Positions 16,964 to 25,703 of a stretch of DNA of 64,000 bases are shown piece by piece (the stretch's first letter is position 1; every line of letters starts with the position of its first letter). The stretch lies in NCBI GenBank assembly GCA_039190895.1, contig JBCCXY010000002.1:1-64000 (forward strand). The letters run 5' to 3'. The notes under the pieces are model-generated. The model ran no database searches, was not told the DNA's origin, and saw nothing but the letters and a program-made list of their open reading frames with translations. Source of the stretch: Ovoidimarina sp039190895 (GTDB lineage Bacteria; Pseudomonadota; Alphaproteobacteria; Rhodobacterales; Rhodobacteraceae). A program made the translations under genes and the position numbers.

Positions 16964-17692
16964 ATGGACGATCCGGTCGAGGAAGACGCTGATCCTGGAA
17001 CAGGAATCGAGTTGGCGCCGCTGACTACGTTTGACGGCACACTGTCCAATCGCGTCTACCAAAGTCTCAAAGATGCTATCGTTTCGCTCAAGTACGAACC
17101 GGGGCAAATCCTGCGTAAGCGGGACATCTGTGAGCAGTTGGGCATCTCACGCAGCCCGGTCTCGGATGCCGTAACGCGGCTTGCGAGCGATGGCCTCGTC
17201 AATGTCATCCCACAGGCGGGCACCTTCGTTGCCCGCTTTTCGATGGATGAGATCCGGGAGGGCGCCTTTTTGCGAGAAGCGCTGGAGCTTGCAGCGGTGG
17301 AGCAAGTTGCGACCCGGATCACCGACGACCAAATCCGTCAGCTCAGACGCAACCTGCATGTTCAGCAGGCTTTGGTGGATGATCTTGATGTCACGGGTTT
17401 CTACAAGCTCGACACCGAGATGCATATGCTGATCATGGGGTTCACCGGATATCGCCGACTGTCCGCTATGGCCGAGACAAGCTGGCTGCAGGTCAATCGC
17501 GCCCGGCAGCTTATTCTGCCGAACCCAAACCGCGTGAACGACACGCTGGCAGAGCACAAGGCGATCCTGGCAGCTCTTGAAGCGAGGGACCCAGAGGCCG
17601 CGCGCGTGGCAACCAAGGCGCATCTCAGTCAGCTTTTGCTGCACCTCGAAAAGATGGAGCGAGATCGGCCCGATCTCTTTGACACGCCTTGA
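16958..17692 (+). CDS. GntR-family transcriptional regulator (FadR/FCD subfamily)
   Basis: A 244-residue regulator with an N-terminal winged helix (KRDICEQLGISRSPVSDAVTRLASDGLV, about residues 50-77) and a C-terminal all-helical FCD effector domain. FCD metal-ligand candidates include the Asp and His in LDTEMHMLIMGFTG, His in LAEHKAILAAL and His in ATKAHLSQLLLHL. Two in-frame ATGs (16958, 16964) compete; neither has a clear ribosome site, and both touch a palindrome. First gene of a unit with the isomerase and kinase; likely controls the surrounding sugar genes. Confidence 0.9.
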   Translation: MLMDDPVEEDADPGTGIELAPLTTFDGTLSNRVYQSLKDAIVSLKYEPGQILRKRDICEQLGISRSPVSDAVTRLASDGLVNVIPQAGTFVARFSMDEIREGAFLREALELAAVEQVATRITDDQIRQLRRNLHVQQALVDDLDVTGFYKLDTEMHMLIMGFTGYRRLSAMAETSWLQVNRARQLILPNPNRVNDTLAEHKAILAALEARDPEAARVATKAHLSQLLLHLEKMERDRPDLFDTP

Positions 17693-18660
17693 TGAAATGG
17701 AACAGGCCTCGCTATGCGGCTCGGTTGAACGCGTTCAGGCAGCTCGCACCGGGATCCGATGTGCGCGATTGGATTGACGCAGCGGGACAGGTCGGGGGTC
17801 TCGGCGCGGCGGACTTGAACTTTCCCGATCACTTTGCGGCCTACGATGCCAAGCAGATGGCGGGATTTCTGGAAGGCGCCGGGCTCGCGCTGAACGGCGT
17901 TGCCATGCGCTATTACACCGATCCGGGATTTAAGCTAGGCGCCTTTACCCATCCGGACAGAGAGGTGCGCGAGACGGCCATCGATATCACCAAGCGCGGT
18001 GCCGATACCTGCGCGGGGATGGGCGGGAAAACGGTCACGCTCTGGATGGGGCAGGATGGGTTCGATTACGCGTTTCAGATGGATTACGCGGCTGCCTGGG
18101 ATCGCACCGTCGCTGCAATCTCAGAAGTTTGCGCGCACAACCCCGACCTCGACATTGCGATTGAGTACAAGCCCAATGAGCCCCGCGCATTCGCGTTGAT
18201 GCCGGACATCGGGACGACGCTTCTGGCGTGCAAAGAGGTGGCCGCGCCCAACCTCGGCGTCACGCTCGATTTCGCCCATGTCTTGTATGCGGATGAGATG
18301 CCCGCCCACTCCGCCGCCCTGATCGGGCGACATTCCCGGATGATTGGGCTTCATCTGAATGACGGGTATGGCAAGCGGGATGACGGCCTGATGGTCGGCT
18401 CCGTTCATGCGATCCAGACGGTCGAGCTGCTTGTTGCCATGCTGCGGATGAACCAGACGGATGTGATCTACTTCGACACATTTCCGGACATGGGTGGGCT
18501 GAACCCGATTGAAGAGGCGCGCACCAATGTGGTGCTAACGGATCGTCTGATGGGGGTGGCTGAAGCGCTCGCCGATGATGCGGAGCTGACTGCGGCGATT
18601 GAACGACAGGACGCCGCTCTATCGCACCGGCTGGTGGCCAGGGCACTGTTCGGCGCATGA
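17692..18660 (+). CDS. TIM-barrel sugar isomerase/epimerase (xylose-isomerase-like)
   Basis: A 322-residue AP-endonuclease-2/xylose-isomerase-like barrel protein. Metal-ligand candidates are Glu in IAIEYKPNEPRAF (about residue 162), Asp in LGVTLDFAHVL (about 193), His in GLHLNDGYGKRDD, and an acidic residue in YFDTFPD near the end. This pattern fits divalent-metal ketose/aldose isomerases and 3-epimerases, and some L-rhamnose isomerase-like enzymes have a similar EYKPNEPR stretch. The start codon overlaps the GntR stop (TGATGA); a TTG three bases upstream is less likely. Likely acts on the free or phosphorylated form of the sugar taken up by this region. Exact reaction unknown. Confidence 0.85.
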   Translation: MKWNRPRYAARLNAFRQLAPGSDVRDWIDAAGQVGGLGAADLNFPDHFAAYDAKQMAGFLEGAGLALNGVAMRYYTDPGFKLGAFTHPDREVRETAIDITKRGADTCAGMGGKTVTLWMGQDGFDYAFQMDYAAAWDRTVAAISEVCAHNPDLDIAIEYKPNEPRAFALMPDIGTTLLACKEVAAPNLGVTLDFAHVLYADEMPAHSAALIGRHSRMIGLHLNDGYGKRDDGLMVGSVHAIQTVELLVAMLRMNQTDVIYFDTFPDMGGLNPIEEARTNVVLTDRLMGVAEALADDAELTAAIERQDAALSHRLVARALFGA

Positions 18661-19496
18661 GCCTTCTCGTGGTCGGCGCGCTGCATTGGGACGTGGTCGT
18701 CCGCGCCCCTCGCCTGCCGGAGCTTGATGAGACCCTGCGCGGTCAGGGCGTAGCCTACCAGTTCGGCGGAAAGGGTGGAAATCAGGCGGTGGCGGCCGCG
18801 CGCGCCGGGGCGCAGGTGTCTTTCGCCGGGCGCATCGGGTCGGATGCCGCTGGTGCCGCCATGCGGGACATCCTCATCGCAGAGCGGGTTGACGTGTCTC
18901 AGCTTCAGCAGGGCGATGGCGCCTCGGGGATGAGCGCGGCAATCGTAACCGAAACCGGTGAATATGGCGCCGTGATCGTCTCGGCTGAGAACCACGCGCT
19001 TGAATTGGCGCGCTTCGAAATTCCTCCCGAATGTCGCGTGATCCTTTTGCAGAATGAGATGACCGCCGACGTCGTCTCTCATTGTGCGGCTGCCGCAAAA
19101 GCGGCGGGCGTGAGTGTCATCTGGAATGCCGCGCCCGCCGTCGGGATCGAACCGGAAGACCTCGCCGCGGTGAGTACTTTGATCGTCAATCGCGTTGAGG
19201 CGGAAGGCATCCTGGGTCGCTCCGTCGGAAAGGAACCTGCGGTGGATGCCCTGGCACGCCTTGCCCCGCATGCTGAGATCATTCTGACCCTTGGCGGCGA
19301 AGGCGTCGCATTCCGTGCACCAAACGGGACAATTCAAACCCAGGCTGCCCACCCCGTGACCGTCAAATCCACCCACGGCGCCGGGGATGTCTTCGTGGGG
19401 ACGTTCGCGGCGCATCGACTGAACGGGTGCTCGCTCGGTGAGGCCGTATCAGCAGGACAACAGGCCGCTGCCGTTCATATCTCTCAAAGCCGGTAA
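18657..19496 (+). CDS. PfkB-family (ribokinase-like) sugar kinase
   Basis: A 279-residue ribokinase-superfamily protein. Near the N-terminus GGKGGNQAVAAARAGA is the classic ribokinase substrate loop. Near residue 240, STHGAGDVFVGTF gives the anion hole and catalytic Asp. It overlaps the isomerase gene by 4 bases (ATGA), suggesting isomerisation then phosphorylation of the same sugar. The 3' end overlaps the convergent amidohydrolase gene by 13 bases. Confidence 0.9.
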   Translation: MSLLVVGALHWDVVVRAPRLPELDETLRGQGVAYQFGGKGGNQAVAAARAGAQVSFAGRIGSDAAGAAMRDILIAERVDVSQLQQGDGASGMSAAIVTETGEYGAVIVSAENHALELARFEIPPECRVILLQNEMTADVVSHCAAAAKAAGVSVIWNAAPAVGIEPEDLAAVSTLIVNRVEAEGILGRSVGKEPAVDALARLAPHAEIILTLGGEGVAFRAPNGTIQTQAAHPVTVKSTHGAGDVFVGTFAAHRLNGCSLGEAVSAGQQAAAVHISQSR

Positions 19497-20320
19497 AAGG
19501 CCGCCGCAGTGCCGCCAAAGATGCGGTCTTGGTCGGTGTCCGTGAGGTGACTGGTCAACTGCCGTGCCGCCGAGAACCAATCGTCATAGCTCGCTTCCAA
19601 CCGGCAAACCGGCCAATCGGACCCCCACATCAACCGCTCGACCCCAAAGACATCAAGCAGATGATCCGCGTAGGGGCGCATGGCCTCTAACGACCAGCCA
19701 TCGGATTCAGTGACCAGCCCGGAGAATTTGCAGAACGCCGACGTCTCGCTGGCCAAGCGCTCCATCCCCTTCGCCCAATGATCAAAGCTCTCGGCGCTAT
19801 GGCTTCTGATCTGCGGCTTCATGCAGTGATCGATCACCACCCGCATCTTCGGGTGCTTTTTGAGCAGCGTCAGAAAATTCTCCAGGTGCCGGGGAAAGCC
19901 CAGCGCGTCGAAGGTCAGGTCGTTCTCCACAAGAGCCGCATAGGCCCACTGCACATCGTCCCGCAGCATCCAGTCATCGTCGGGAATGTCCTGAATCATC
20001 GGCCTCACGCCGAGGAACTTGGGATGCTGCGCGAGCCGTTCGAGATGTCGCGCATCCGCGGGGTCCTCGAAATCGATCCACCCAACGACGCCTGCGACAG
20101 TGTAAGAGGTGTCCGCAATGCCCAGCATATACTCGGTCTCTTCCACCGTAGCGGCGGCTTGAACGAGGACCGTTTCGGAGATGTCGTGGGCGTCCAGATG
20201 CGGCGCGAGGTCCCTTGGCGCGTAGGGACGCGCGAGGATCGCATTGTCCATCGGCATCCAGTCATAGTCACCGCGTGCAGGGTTCCAATAATGCTGGTGC
20301 GCGTCGATCCTTCGGCTCAA
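19484..20320 (-). CDS. Amidohydrolase-family sugar lactonase (L-fuconolactonase/rhamnonolactonase-like)
   Basis: A 278-residue Amidohydro_2 protein. N-terminal metal motif IDAHQHYWNP, then DIPDDDW, VIDHCMKPQI and the C-terminal RLMWGSDWPV (the conserved GSDWP). Members of this family near sugar dehydrogenases open L-fucono-, L-rhamnono- or D-galactono-lactones. The start is probably TTG (20318-20320), which overlaps the stop of the aldo/keto reductase gene as TTGA and gives the normal SRRIDAHQHYW opening. The frame extends another 45 bases but with no better start. Next to an aldose dehydrogenase of the aldo/keto reductase family, so it would hydrolyse the lactone that enzyme forms. Confidence 0.85.
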   Translation of the reverse strand: MSRRIDAHQHYWNPARGDYDWMPMDNAILARPYAPRDLAPHLDAHDISETVLVQAAATVEETEYMLGIADTSYTVAGVVGWIDFEDPADARHLERLAQHPKFLGVRPMIQDIPDDDWMLRDDVQWAYAALVENDLTFDALGFPRHLENFLTLLKKHPKMRVVIDHCMKPQIRSHSAESFDHWAKGMERLASETSAFCKFSGLVTESDGWSLEAMRPYADHLLDVFGVERLMWGSDWPVCRLEASYDDWFSAARQLTSHLTDTDQDRIFGGTAAAFYRL

Positions 20321-21339
20321 GGCGCATCCTCTCGCATCAGACCTGCGGCCTTGAGATCGCCCCACAACGCTTCGGGGATGTCAGCTCGTTCTGCGGCGAC
20401 ATTGCTTTCCATCTCAGCAACGCCCTGACCGCCCGGGATGACAGAGACGACGACCGAATGGCGCAGCGGAAACTGGAACGCCGCATCCACCATGCGGACA
20501 TTGTGGCTGTCGCAAATGGCCTGGATCTCACCCACGCGCTTCAAGATCTCGTCCGGCGCGGGATCGTAATTGTAAAAGGCTCCCGGCTTAGGCCCCGTCG
20601 CCAAAATTCCCGAGTTATAGGGCCCGCCGATGACGACCCCAATTCCTCGCGTCTCACACAGCGGCAGGAAGCTGTCCAAAGCCTCTTGCTCCAACAAGGT
20701 GTAGCGACCGGCCAAAAGAAAGATGTCGAAGTCCCCCCGCTCGGCCAACCACTGACACGATTGCCATTCATTCACCCCGGCGCCGAAAGCCTTGATCACC
20801 CCTTGATCGCGGAGCGACAGCAAAGCCTTGTACCCCCCGTCCATCAGTTCCGCCAACTTGGGATCCAGCGCGTCTTGCGAGCCATGGGTGAATATATCGA
20901 GGTCGTGGGCGTAAAGGATGTCGATCCGGTCAATCCCCAGCCGCTCAAGGCTGAACTCAACGGACCGCATCACCCCGTCATAGGTGTAATCATAAACCTC
21001 CCGGCGCGCGGGCACGTCAAACCACTTGCCAAACCCATCGCGCTGATCCGGTGCCGTAGCCTGAAAGAGCCGCCCGATCTTGGTGGACAGAACATAGCTG
21101 TCGCGATCCTTGCCGCGCAGGAAGTTGTTCAGGCGGGTCTCGGCAAGGCCCAAGCCATAGAGCGGCGCGGTGTCGTAATATCGAACGCCCGCCTCCCACG
21201 CCCCATTCAGAACGGCCTGCGCGTCGTCCTCTCTGATCGCGCGATAAAGATTGCCGAGGGGCGCGGTCCCCATGCCAAGCTGTGTGAAGGTCAGACCGCC
21301 ATTGCCCAAACGGTCCCAGTGAGAGGTTTTAAGGCCCAT
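20317..21339 (-). CDS. Aldo/keto reductase, D-threo-aldose 1-dehydrogenase (L-fucose dehydrogenase) type
   Basis: A 340-residue TIM-barrel oxidoreductase. Catalytic Asp and Tyr are visible in YYDTAPLYGLGLAE (about residue 50), Lys in VLSTKIGRL and His in ILYAHDLD. This matches the L-fucose/L-galactose dehydrogenase branch, which oxidises an aldose at C1 to a lactone with NAD(P). The start is at ATG 21337-21339 behind a GGGGGAG ribosome site; the upstream 47 codons of open frame are the divergent promoter region. With the lactonase downstream (4-base overlap) and FucU at 29852 it suggests an oxidative L-fucose-type route. Confidence 0.87.
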   Translation of the reverse strand: MGLKTSHWDRLGNGGLTFTQLGMGTAPLGNLYRAIREDDAQAVLNGAWEAGVRYYDTAPLYGLGLAETRLNNFLRGKDRDSYVLSTKIGRLFQATAPDQRDGFGKWFDVPARREVYDYTYDGVMRSVEFSLERLGIDRIDILYAHDLDIFTHGSQDALDPKLAELMDGGYKALLSLRDQGVIKAFGAGVNEWQSCQWLAERGDFDIFLLAGRYTLLEQEALDSFLPLCETRGIGVVIGGPYNSGILATGPKPGAFYNYDPAPDEILKRVGEIQAICDSHNVRMVDAAFQFPLRHSVVVSVIPGGQGVAEMESNVAAERADIPEALWGDLKAAGLMREDAP

Positions 21340-21361
21340 GACGTCTCCCCCGTTTAGCTGA

Positions 21362-21373
21362 CATGCTAGTATG
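21362..21373. promoter_or_regulatory. GntR-type operator candidate in the divergent AKR/BtpA promoter
   Basis: CATGCTAGTATG is palindromic except for one base pair and sits 23 bases from the aldo/keto reductase start and about 58 bases before the BtpA-family gene. It matches 28675-28686 (CATGCTAGTCTG) at 11 of 12 bases and shares CATGCTA with the GntR start-site palindrome. Confidence 0.6.
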
Positions 21374-21430
21374 GATACATCTGGACTGCACCCTTCATTT
21401 TTTGCAGCATCCACGCCGGGAGGGTGCGTC

Positions 21431-22234
21431 ATGGGGCAGTTTGAGAAGGTCTTCGGCACGCCAAAGCCGGTGATCGCCATGGTGCATCTCGGCGCGTTGC
21501 CGGGGACGCCTTTGCACGACGCAGCGGGTGGTCTGGAGGCCTTGGTCGCGGGCGCCGAGCAGGATCTGCACGCGCTGCAAGCGGCCGACGTGGATGCCGT
21601 GATGTTCGGAAATGAGAATGACCGCCCCTACGAGTTCTCGGTGGATACCGCCAGCACGGCGACAATGGCCTATGTGATCGGTCGTCTGAGCGATCAGATC
21701 ACCGTGCCGTTCGGTGTGAACGTGCTTTGGGACCCGGCAAGCACCGTTGCGCTCGCCGCCGCCACCGGCGCCGCGTTCTGCCGCGAGATCTTCACGGGCA
21801 CCTATGCCAGCGACATGGGCCATTGGGCGCCGGATGCGGGGGCGGCCCTGCGCTATCGCAAGCGGCTTGGGCGCGATGACCTCCTGATGCTCTATAACGT
21901 AAGCGCGGAATTCGCCGACAGCCTGGACCGGCGTTCTTTAGCGGACCGTGCGCGCTCTGCCGCATTTTCGTCTGTGCCGGACGCCGTGATTGTGTCCGGC
22001 CAGATCACGGGCGAAGCCGCGCGCATGGAAGACCTTGAGGCGGTGAAGGCCGCGCTGCCGGACACGCCCGTTCTCGCCAATACCGGCGTGAAGCACGAAA
22101 CGGTTGCCGAGGTGATGCGCATCGCAGATGGATGCATCGTCGGTTCGTCGCTCAAGGTCGAGGGGGACACCTGGAACGCGGTGGACCCGGAGCGTGCACG
22201 TGATTTCATGGAACGGGCAAAGGCCGCGCGATGA
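21431..22234 (+). CDS. BtpA/SgcQ-family TIM-barrel protein
   Basis: A 267-residue BtpA-family protein starting MGQFEKVFGTPKPVIAMVHL behind a GGGAGGG ribosome site. The family fold is a TIM barrel; diagnostic stretches are MVHLGALPGTP, MFGNENDRPY, FGVNVLWDP, and near the end NTGVKHETVAEVMRIADGCIVGSSLKVEGDTWNAVD (quoted in part: VANTGVK-like and IVGSSLKV). E. coli SgcQ is of this family and is encoded with the M42 protein SgcX in a sugar operon of unknown role. Here too the next gene (4-base overlap) is an M42 protein. Reaction unknown; a phosphosugar lyase or isomerase role is plausible from the fold. Confidence 0.88.
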   Translation: MGQFEKVFGTPKPVIAMVHLGALPGTPLHDAAGGLEALVAGAEQDLHALQAADVDAVMFGNENDRPYEFSVDTASTATMAYVIGRLSDQITVPFGVNVLWDPASTVALAAATGAAFCREIFTGTYASDMGHWAPDAGAALRYRKRLGRDDLLMLYNVSAEFADSLDRRSLADRARSAAFSSVPDAVIVSGQITGEAARMEDLEAVKAALPDTPVLANTGVKHETVAEVMRIADGCIVGSSLKVEGDTWNAVDPERARDFMERAKAAR

Positions 22235-23301
22235 TTGCCGATGACCTGAAAGCATTGATGCGCATCCCCGGCCTCTCCGGGCATGAGAGTCGCGTGGCCG
22301 GTGAGATCACCGCCCGGATGCCCGCCCCATGCCGCACCGACCGCATGGGCAACGTGATCGCGACGTTTCCCGGTGAAGGACCATCGGTGATGCTATTCAC
22401 CCACATGGACCAGCTCGGGTTCGTGGTGCGTAAGATTGAGGACAACGGGCTCGTGCGGGTGCACCGGATGGGCGGCGTGCCCGAACGCGCCTTGCCGTCT
22501 CAAGCGGTGGTCCTCAGCACGCGCGAGGGTCGCGATATCCCCGGCGTTCTCGCGAACAAGAGCCACCACGCCACCCAGCCGGACGAGAAGTACACCGTCC
22601 TGAAAGCCAGCGAGCTTTTCATCGACACCGGCCACGCAAGCAAGGCTGAGGCCGAAGCCGCAGGGATCCAGATCGGCACGCCGGTCACCTACGCGCCGCA
22701 GTTCATTGAACTCGCAGGCGGACGGATCGCGGGGAGCGCGGTCGATGATCGGGCCGGTTGCGCGGTCCTCCTCGATGTGGCGCGAGGCCTTACGGACCGA
22801 GAGGCGGGCCCGACCGTGCACATCGTCTTCTCGACCCAGGAAGAGTTCAACCTGCGTGGTGCCGTTGTGGCCGCCCAGGCGCTTGCCCCCGACATCGCAA
22901 TTCAGATCGATCTGATGCTCGCCTGCGATACCCCCGATATGTCCGATCTGGGAGAGATGGCGCTGGGCGGCGGCCCGGGGATGAGCCTTTACAGCTTCCA
23001 CGGTCGTGGCACGCTCAATGGGGTTCTGCCGCATCCTGCCCTTGTCAGCCTGTTCGAAAAGACCGCCGCGGCCGAGGCATTGCCCCTCCAACGCTCGGCC
23101 CAGGTCGGGGTTCTTACGGACCTCAGCTATGTCCAAACCGTCGGTGAAGGCGTGGCGGCAATCGATCTGGGCTTTCCCATGCGCTACAGCCACTCGTCTC
23201 TCGAAGTCTGCCAACTGAGTGACCTTGAAGCGCTTTCCAGATTGCTCACCGCCGGGCTCCGCCGGATAACCCCGGACCTGTCGCTGGAGCGCTGGGCATG
23301 A
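22231..23301 (+). CDS. M42-family metallopeptidase/deblocking enzyme (SgcX/FrvX type)
   Basis: A 356-residue M42 protein with the dinuclear metal pattern: His/Asp in FTHMDQLGF (about residue 57), Asp in SAVDDRAG (about residue 173), Glu-Glu in STQEEFNLRG (about residue 207), Asp in MLACDTPD (about residue 230), and His in RYSHSSLE near the C-terminus. Relatives are aminopeptidases or were once called endoglucanases; SgcX and FrvX occur in sugar operons with unproven substrates. Flanked by BtpA-family and FGGY kinase genes with 4-base overlaps on both sides, so a role in sugar conjugate hydrolysis seems more likely than general protein turnover. Confidence 0.88.
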   Translation: MIADDLKALMRIPGLSGHESRVAGEITARMPAPCRTDRMGNVIATFPGEGPSVMLFTHMDQLGFVVRKIEDNGLVRVHRMGGVPERALPSQAVVLSTREGRDIPGVLANKSHHATQPDEKYTVLKASELFIDTGHASKAEAEAAGIQIGTPVTYAPQFIELAGGRIAGSAVDDRAGCAVLLDVARGLTDREAGPTVHIVFSTQEEFNLRGAVVAAQALAPDIAIQIDLMLACDTPDMSDLGEMALGGGPGMSLYSFHGRGTLNGVLPHPALVSLFEKTAAAEALPLQRSAQVGVLTDLSYVQTVGEGVAAIDLGFPMRYSHSSLEVCQLSDLEALSRLLTAGLRRITPDLSLERWA

Positions 23302-24782
23302 ACCTGACCCTCGGCGTCGACATCGGAACGTTCGAGACGAAGGGCGTTCTAGTGGACGAGGTCGGACATGTGGTCGCCACCGCCCGCAATCCCCACGAAA
23401 TGCTCGTGCCCCAGCCCGGCTGGGCTGAACACCGGCCAGAGGAAGACTGGTGGGGCGACTTCGTCAAAGTCACGCAAGAGCTGATCGCAACAGCCCGCTG
23501 CGACCCTCGGGACATAAGGGCCGTTGCCTGCTCCGCCATCGGGCCATGCATGCTCCCTGTGGACGAACGCGGCGCGCCGCTGATGAATGGGGTTCTATAC
23601 GGCGTCGATATTCGCGCCATGGCGCAGGTAGACGCCTTGACCCAGCGCATCGGCGAAGACGTCATCCTGGACCGCTGCGGAAACGCTCTGACCTCGCAAG
23701 CGGTCGGTCCAAAGATCCTCTGGCTCAAGGAAGAGCACCCAGAGATCTACGCGAAAACGGCAAAAATCCTCTCCTCGACCAGCTTCCTCGTCCATCGGCT
23801 CACCGGGGAATACCTGATCGACCACTACACGGCGGCCAATTTCGCCCCGATCTACGATGTGGGCCGCCGCGACTGGTGCTTTGATCTGGCAAGCGACATC
23901 GCACGGCCCGAGATGTTGCCCCAGCTCATGTGGTCGTCAGAAATCGCAGGCCATGTCACCGCAGAAGCCGCCGCAATCACCGGGCTGGTGCCGGGTACGC
24001 CGGTGACGGTCGGGACTATCGATGCGGCGGCGGAGGCGCTCAGCGTAGGCGTGCAAAATCCAGGCGACATGATGGTGATGTACGGCTCGACCATCTTCAT
24101 GATCACGCTGACCGGCGAACGTGTCCGCGACAGCCGCCTGTGGTACGCGCCCTGGCTCTTTGAGGGTCAGCACGCCTCCATGGCGGGGCTAGCCACATCG
24201 GGCACCCTCACGCATTGGTTCCGCGATCAGTTCGCGCGCGAGCTTCCACGGGACACCGCCTTCGCGACCCTGGCGGCAGAGGCGAAGGACGTGGCCGCCG
24301 GGGCGAACGGAGTCCTTTTCCTCCCCTACTTCTCGGGTGAACGCACGCCGATCCACGATCCCATGGCCAAAGGCACGTTCTTTGGCCTGAACCTAACCCA
24401 CGGGCGTGGGCACCTGTACCGCGCCCTGATCGAAGGGATCGCGTATGGCACCGCCCACGTGGTGGAAACGTATCGCGAAGTGGGTGTCGCGCTGAACCTC
24501 ATCCTTGCGGTCGGAGGCGGGACAAAGAACCCGCTTTGGCTGCAGGCGACGTCGGATTCCTCCGGCCTTGATCAGATCGTCTGCGAAAAGACCGTGGGCG
24601 CCAGCTTTGGCGACGCCTTCCTCGCCCGCATGGCGCTCGGCGAGGCGAAGGTCGAAGACATCAGCGCGTGGAACCCGGTTCAGCATCAGGTGACTGCGCG
24701 GTCAGAGCCCGCCTATGCCAAGGGCTACCCACTGTTTCGGCGGCTCTACGAACAGACCAAAGACATCGCCGCCGAGCTTTGA
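23298..24782 (+). CDS. FGGY-family carbohydrate kinase (xylulokinase-like)
   Basis: A 494-residue two-domain kinase of the actin/hexokinase fold. The N-terminal phosphate loop is GVDIGTFETKGVLVDEVG. The second domain has VTVGTIDAAAEALSVGV, MVMYGSTIFMI and the late glycine-rich AVGGGTKNPLWLQATSD stretch. Substrates of the family are xylulose, fuculose, ribulose, erythritol and others. It follows the M42 gene by a 4-base overlap and ends 2 bases from the convergent permease gene. Probably phosphorylates the sugar released or rearranged by the BtpA/M42 pair. Confidence 0.92.
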   Translation: MNLTLGVDIGTFETKGVLVDEVGHVVATARNPHEMLVPQPGWAEHRPEEDWWGDFVKVTQELIATARCDPRDIRAVACSAIGPCMLPVDERGAPLMNGVLYGVDIRAMAQVDALTQRIGEDVILDRCGNALTSQAVGPKILWLKEEHPEIYAKTAKILSSTSFLVHRLTGEYLIDHYTAANFAPIYDVGRRDWCFDLASDIARPEMLPQLMWSSEIAGHVTAEAAAITGLVPGTPVTVGTIDAAAEALSVGVQNPGDMMVMYGSTIFMITLTGERVRDSRLWYAPWLFEGQHASMAGLATSGTLTHWFRDQFARELPRDTAFATLAAEAKDVAAGANGVLFLPYFSGERTPIHDPMAKGTFFGLNLTHGRGHLYRALIEGIAYGTAHVVETYREVGVALNLILAVGGGTKNPLWLQATSDSSGLDQIVCEKTVGASFGDAFLARMALGEAKVEDISAWNPVQHQVTARSEPAYAKGYPLFRRLYEQTKDIAAEL

Positions 24783-24784
24783 GT

Positions 24785-25702
24785 CTACTTCACTGCGCCC
24801 GCCGCCATACCCTTGATGATGTAGCGTTCCAGCACGATGCCGATGATGATCAGCGGCAAGATCGCCGCAAAGCTGAGCGCCGCCATGGACCACCATGAGA
24901 TGCCCTGGCTTCCCGTCTGACTGGCCACCATCACGGGCAGCGTCGTCGAATTGCTGGACGTCAGAAGTGCTGCGAAGAAGTACTCGTTCCACGTCAGTAC
25001 AAGCGACAGGATGAACGCCGCCGTCATGCCGGGCGCCGCAATGGGCAGGATGATCGTTAGAAACGCCCCCCAGATAGAAAGCCCGTCCACAAGCGCGGCT
25101 TCTTCGAGCTCCACAGGGATGGAGCCGAACTGGTCCCGCATGATCCAGATCACGATGGGCAGGACCGTCAGCGCATAGATCAGGATCAACCCAAACCGCG
25201 TGTCGAGCATCGCGAGCGACTTGTAAAGAACAAGGAACGGCAGGGCCAAAACAACTGGCGGAAGAATGAGCTGGCTGAGGAAAAAGAACGAGATGTCCGA
25301 ATTGCGCATAAAGCCAAAGCGGTAATTGAACCGCGACAATCCATAGGCCGCACAACTGCCCAGAATAAGGGCGATAAGCGACGCCGACACGGCGATGATC
25401 GTGGAGTTCCAGAACCGTTTCAGAAACTCCGCGCGCACCGTGCTCTCGGCCCCGATCGTGTCAGGCGACAGCCCAAGCGACCGCCACCCCAGCCATTTCG
25501 GCGTGTAATCCCACCACGGCACCACGTTGCCCCGCATCACATCGGGCGCTGTCTTGAAGCTTGTCGTGATGGTCCAGAAAATCGGAAAGATCGCGATAAT
25601 CGCCCACAGGATGAGGATGGTGTAAATCAGGATCCGACCCGATATCCACTTCGCCCGGAAGGCCCGATCCGCCTCGCTGTCGTGAAAGATCTGTTCCGCC
25701 AT
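24785..25702 (-). CDS. Sugar ABC transporter permease (MalG type)
   Basis: A 305-residue permease; first helix IYTILILWAIIAIFPIFW, EAA loop EEAALVDGLSIWGAFLTIIL, C-terminus ERYIIKGMAAGAVK. Last gene of a binding protein-permease-permease unit transcribed leftward from 28511; it lies 1 base from the preceding permease gene. The ATPase for this importer is probably the divergent gene 28757-29824. Confidence 0.93.
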   Translation of the reverse strand: MAEQIFHDSEADRAFRAKWISGRILIYTILILWAIIAIFPIFWTITTSFKTAPDVMRGNVVPWWDYTPKWLGWRSLGLSPDTIGAESTVRAEFLKRFWNSTIIAVSASLIALILGSCAAYGLSRFNYRFGFMRNSDISFFFLSQLILPPVVLALPFLVLYKSLAMLDTRFGLILIYALTVLPIVIWIMRDQFGSIPVELEEAALVDGLSIWGAFLTIILPIAAPGMTAAFILSLVLTWNEYFFAALLTSSNSTTLPVMVASQTGSQGISWWSMAALSFAAILPLIIIGIVLERYIIKGMAAGAVK

Positions 25703-25703
25703 C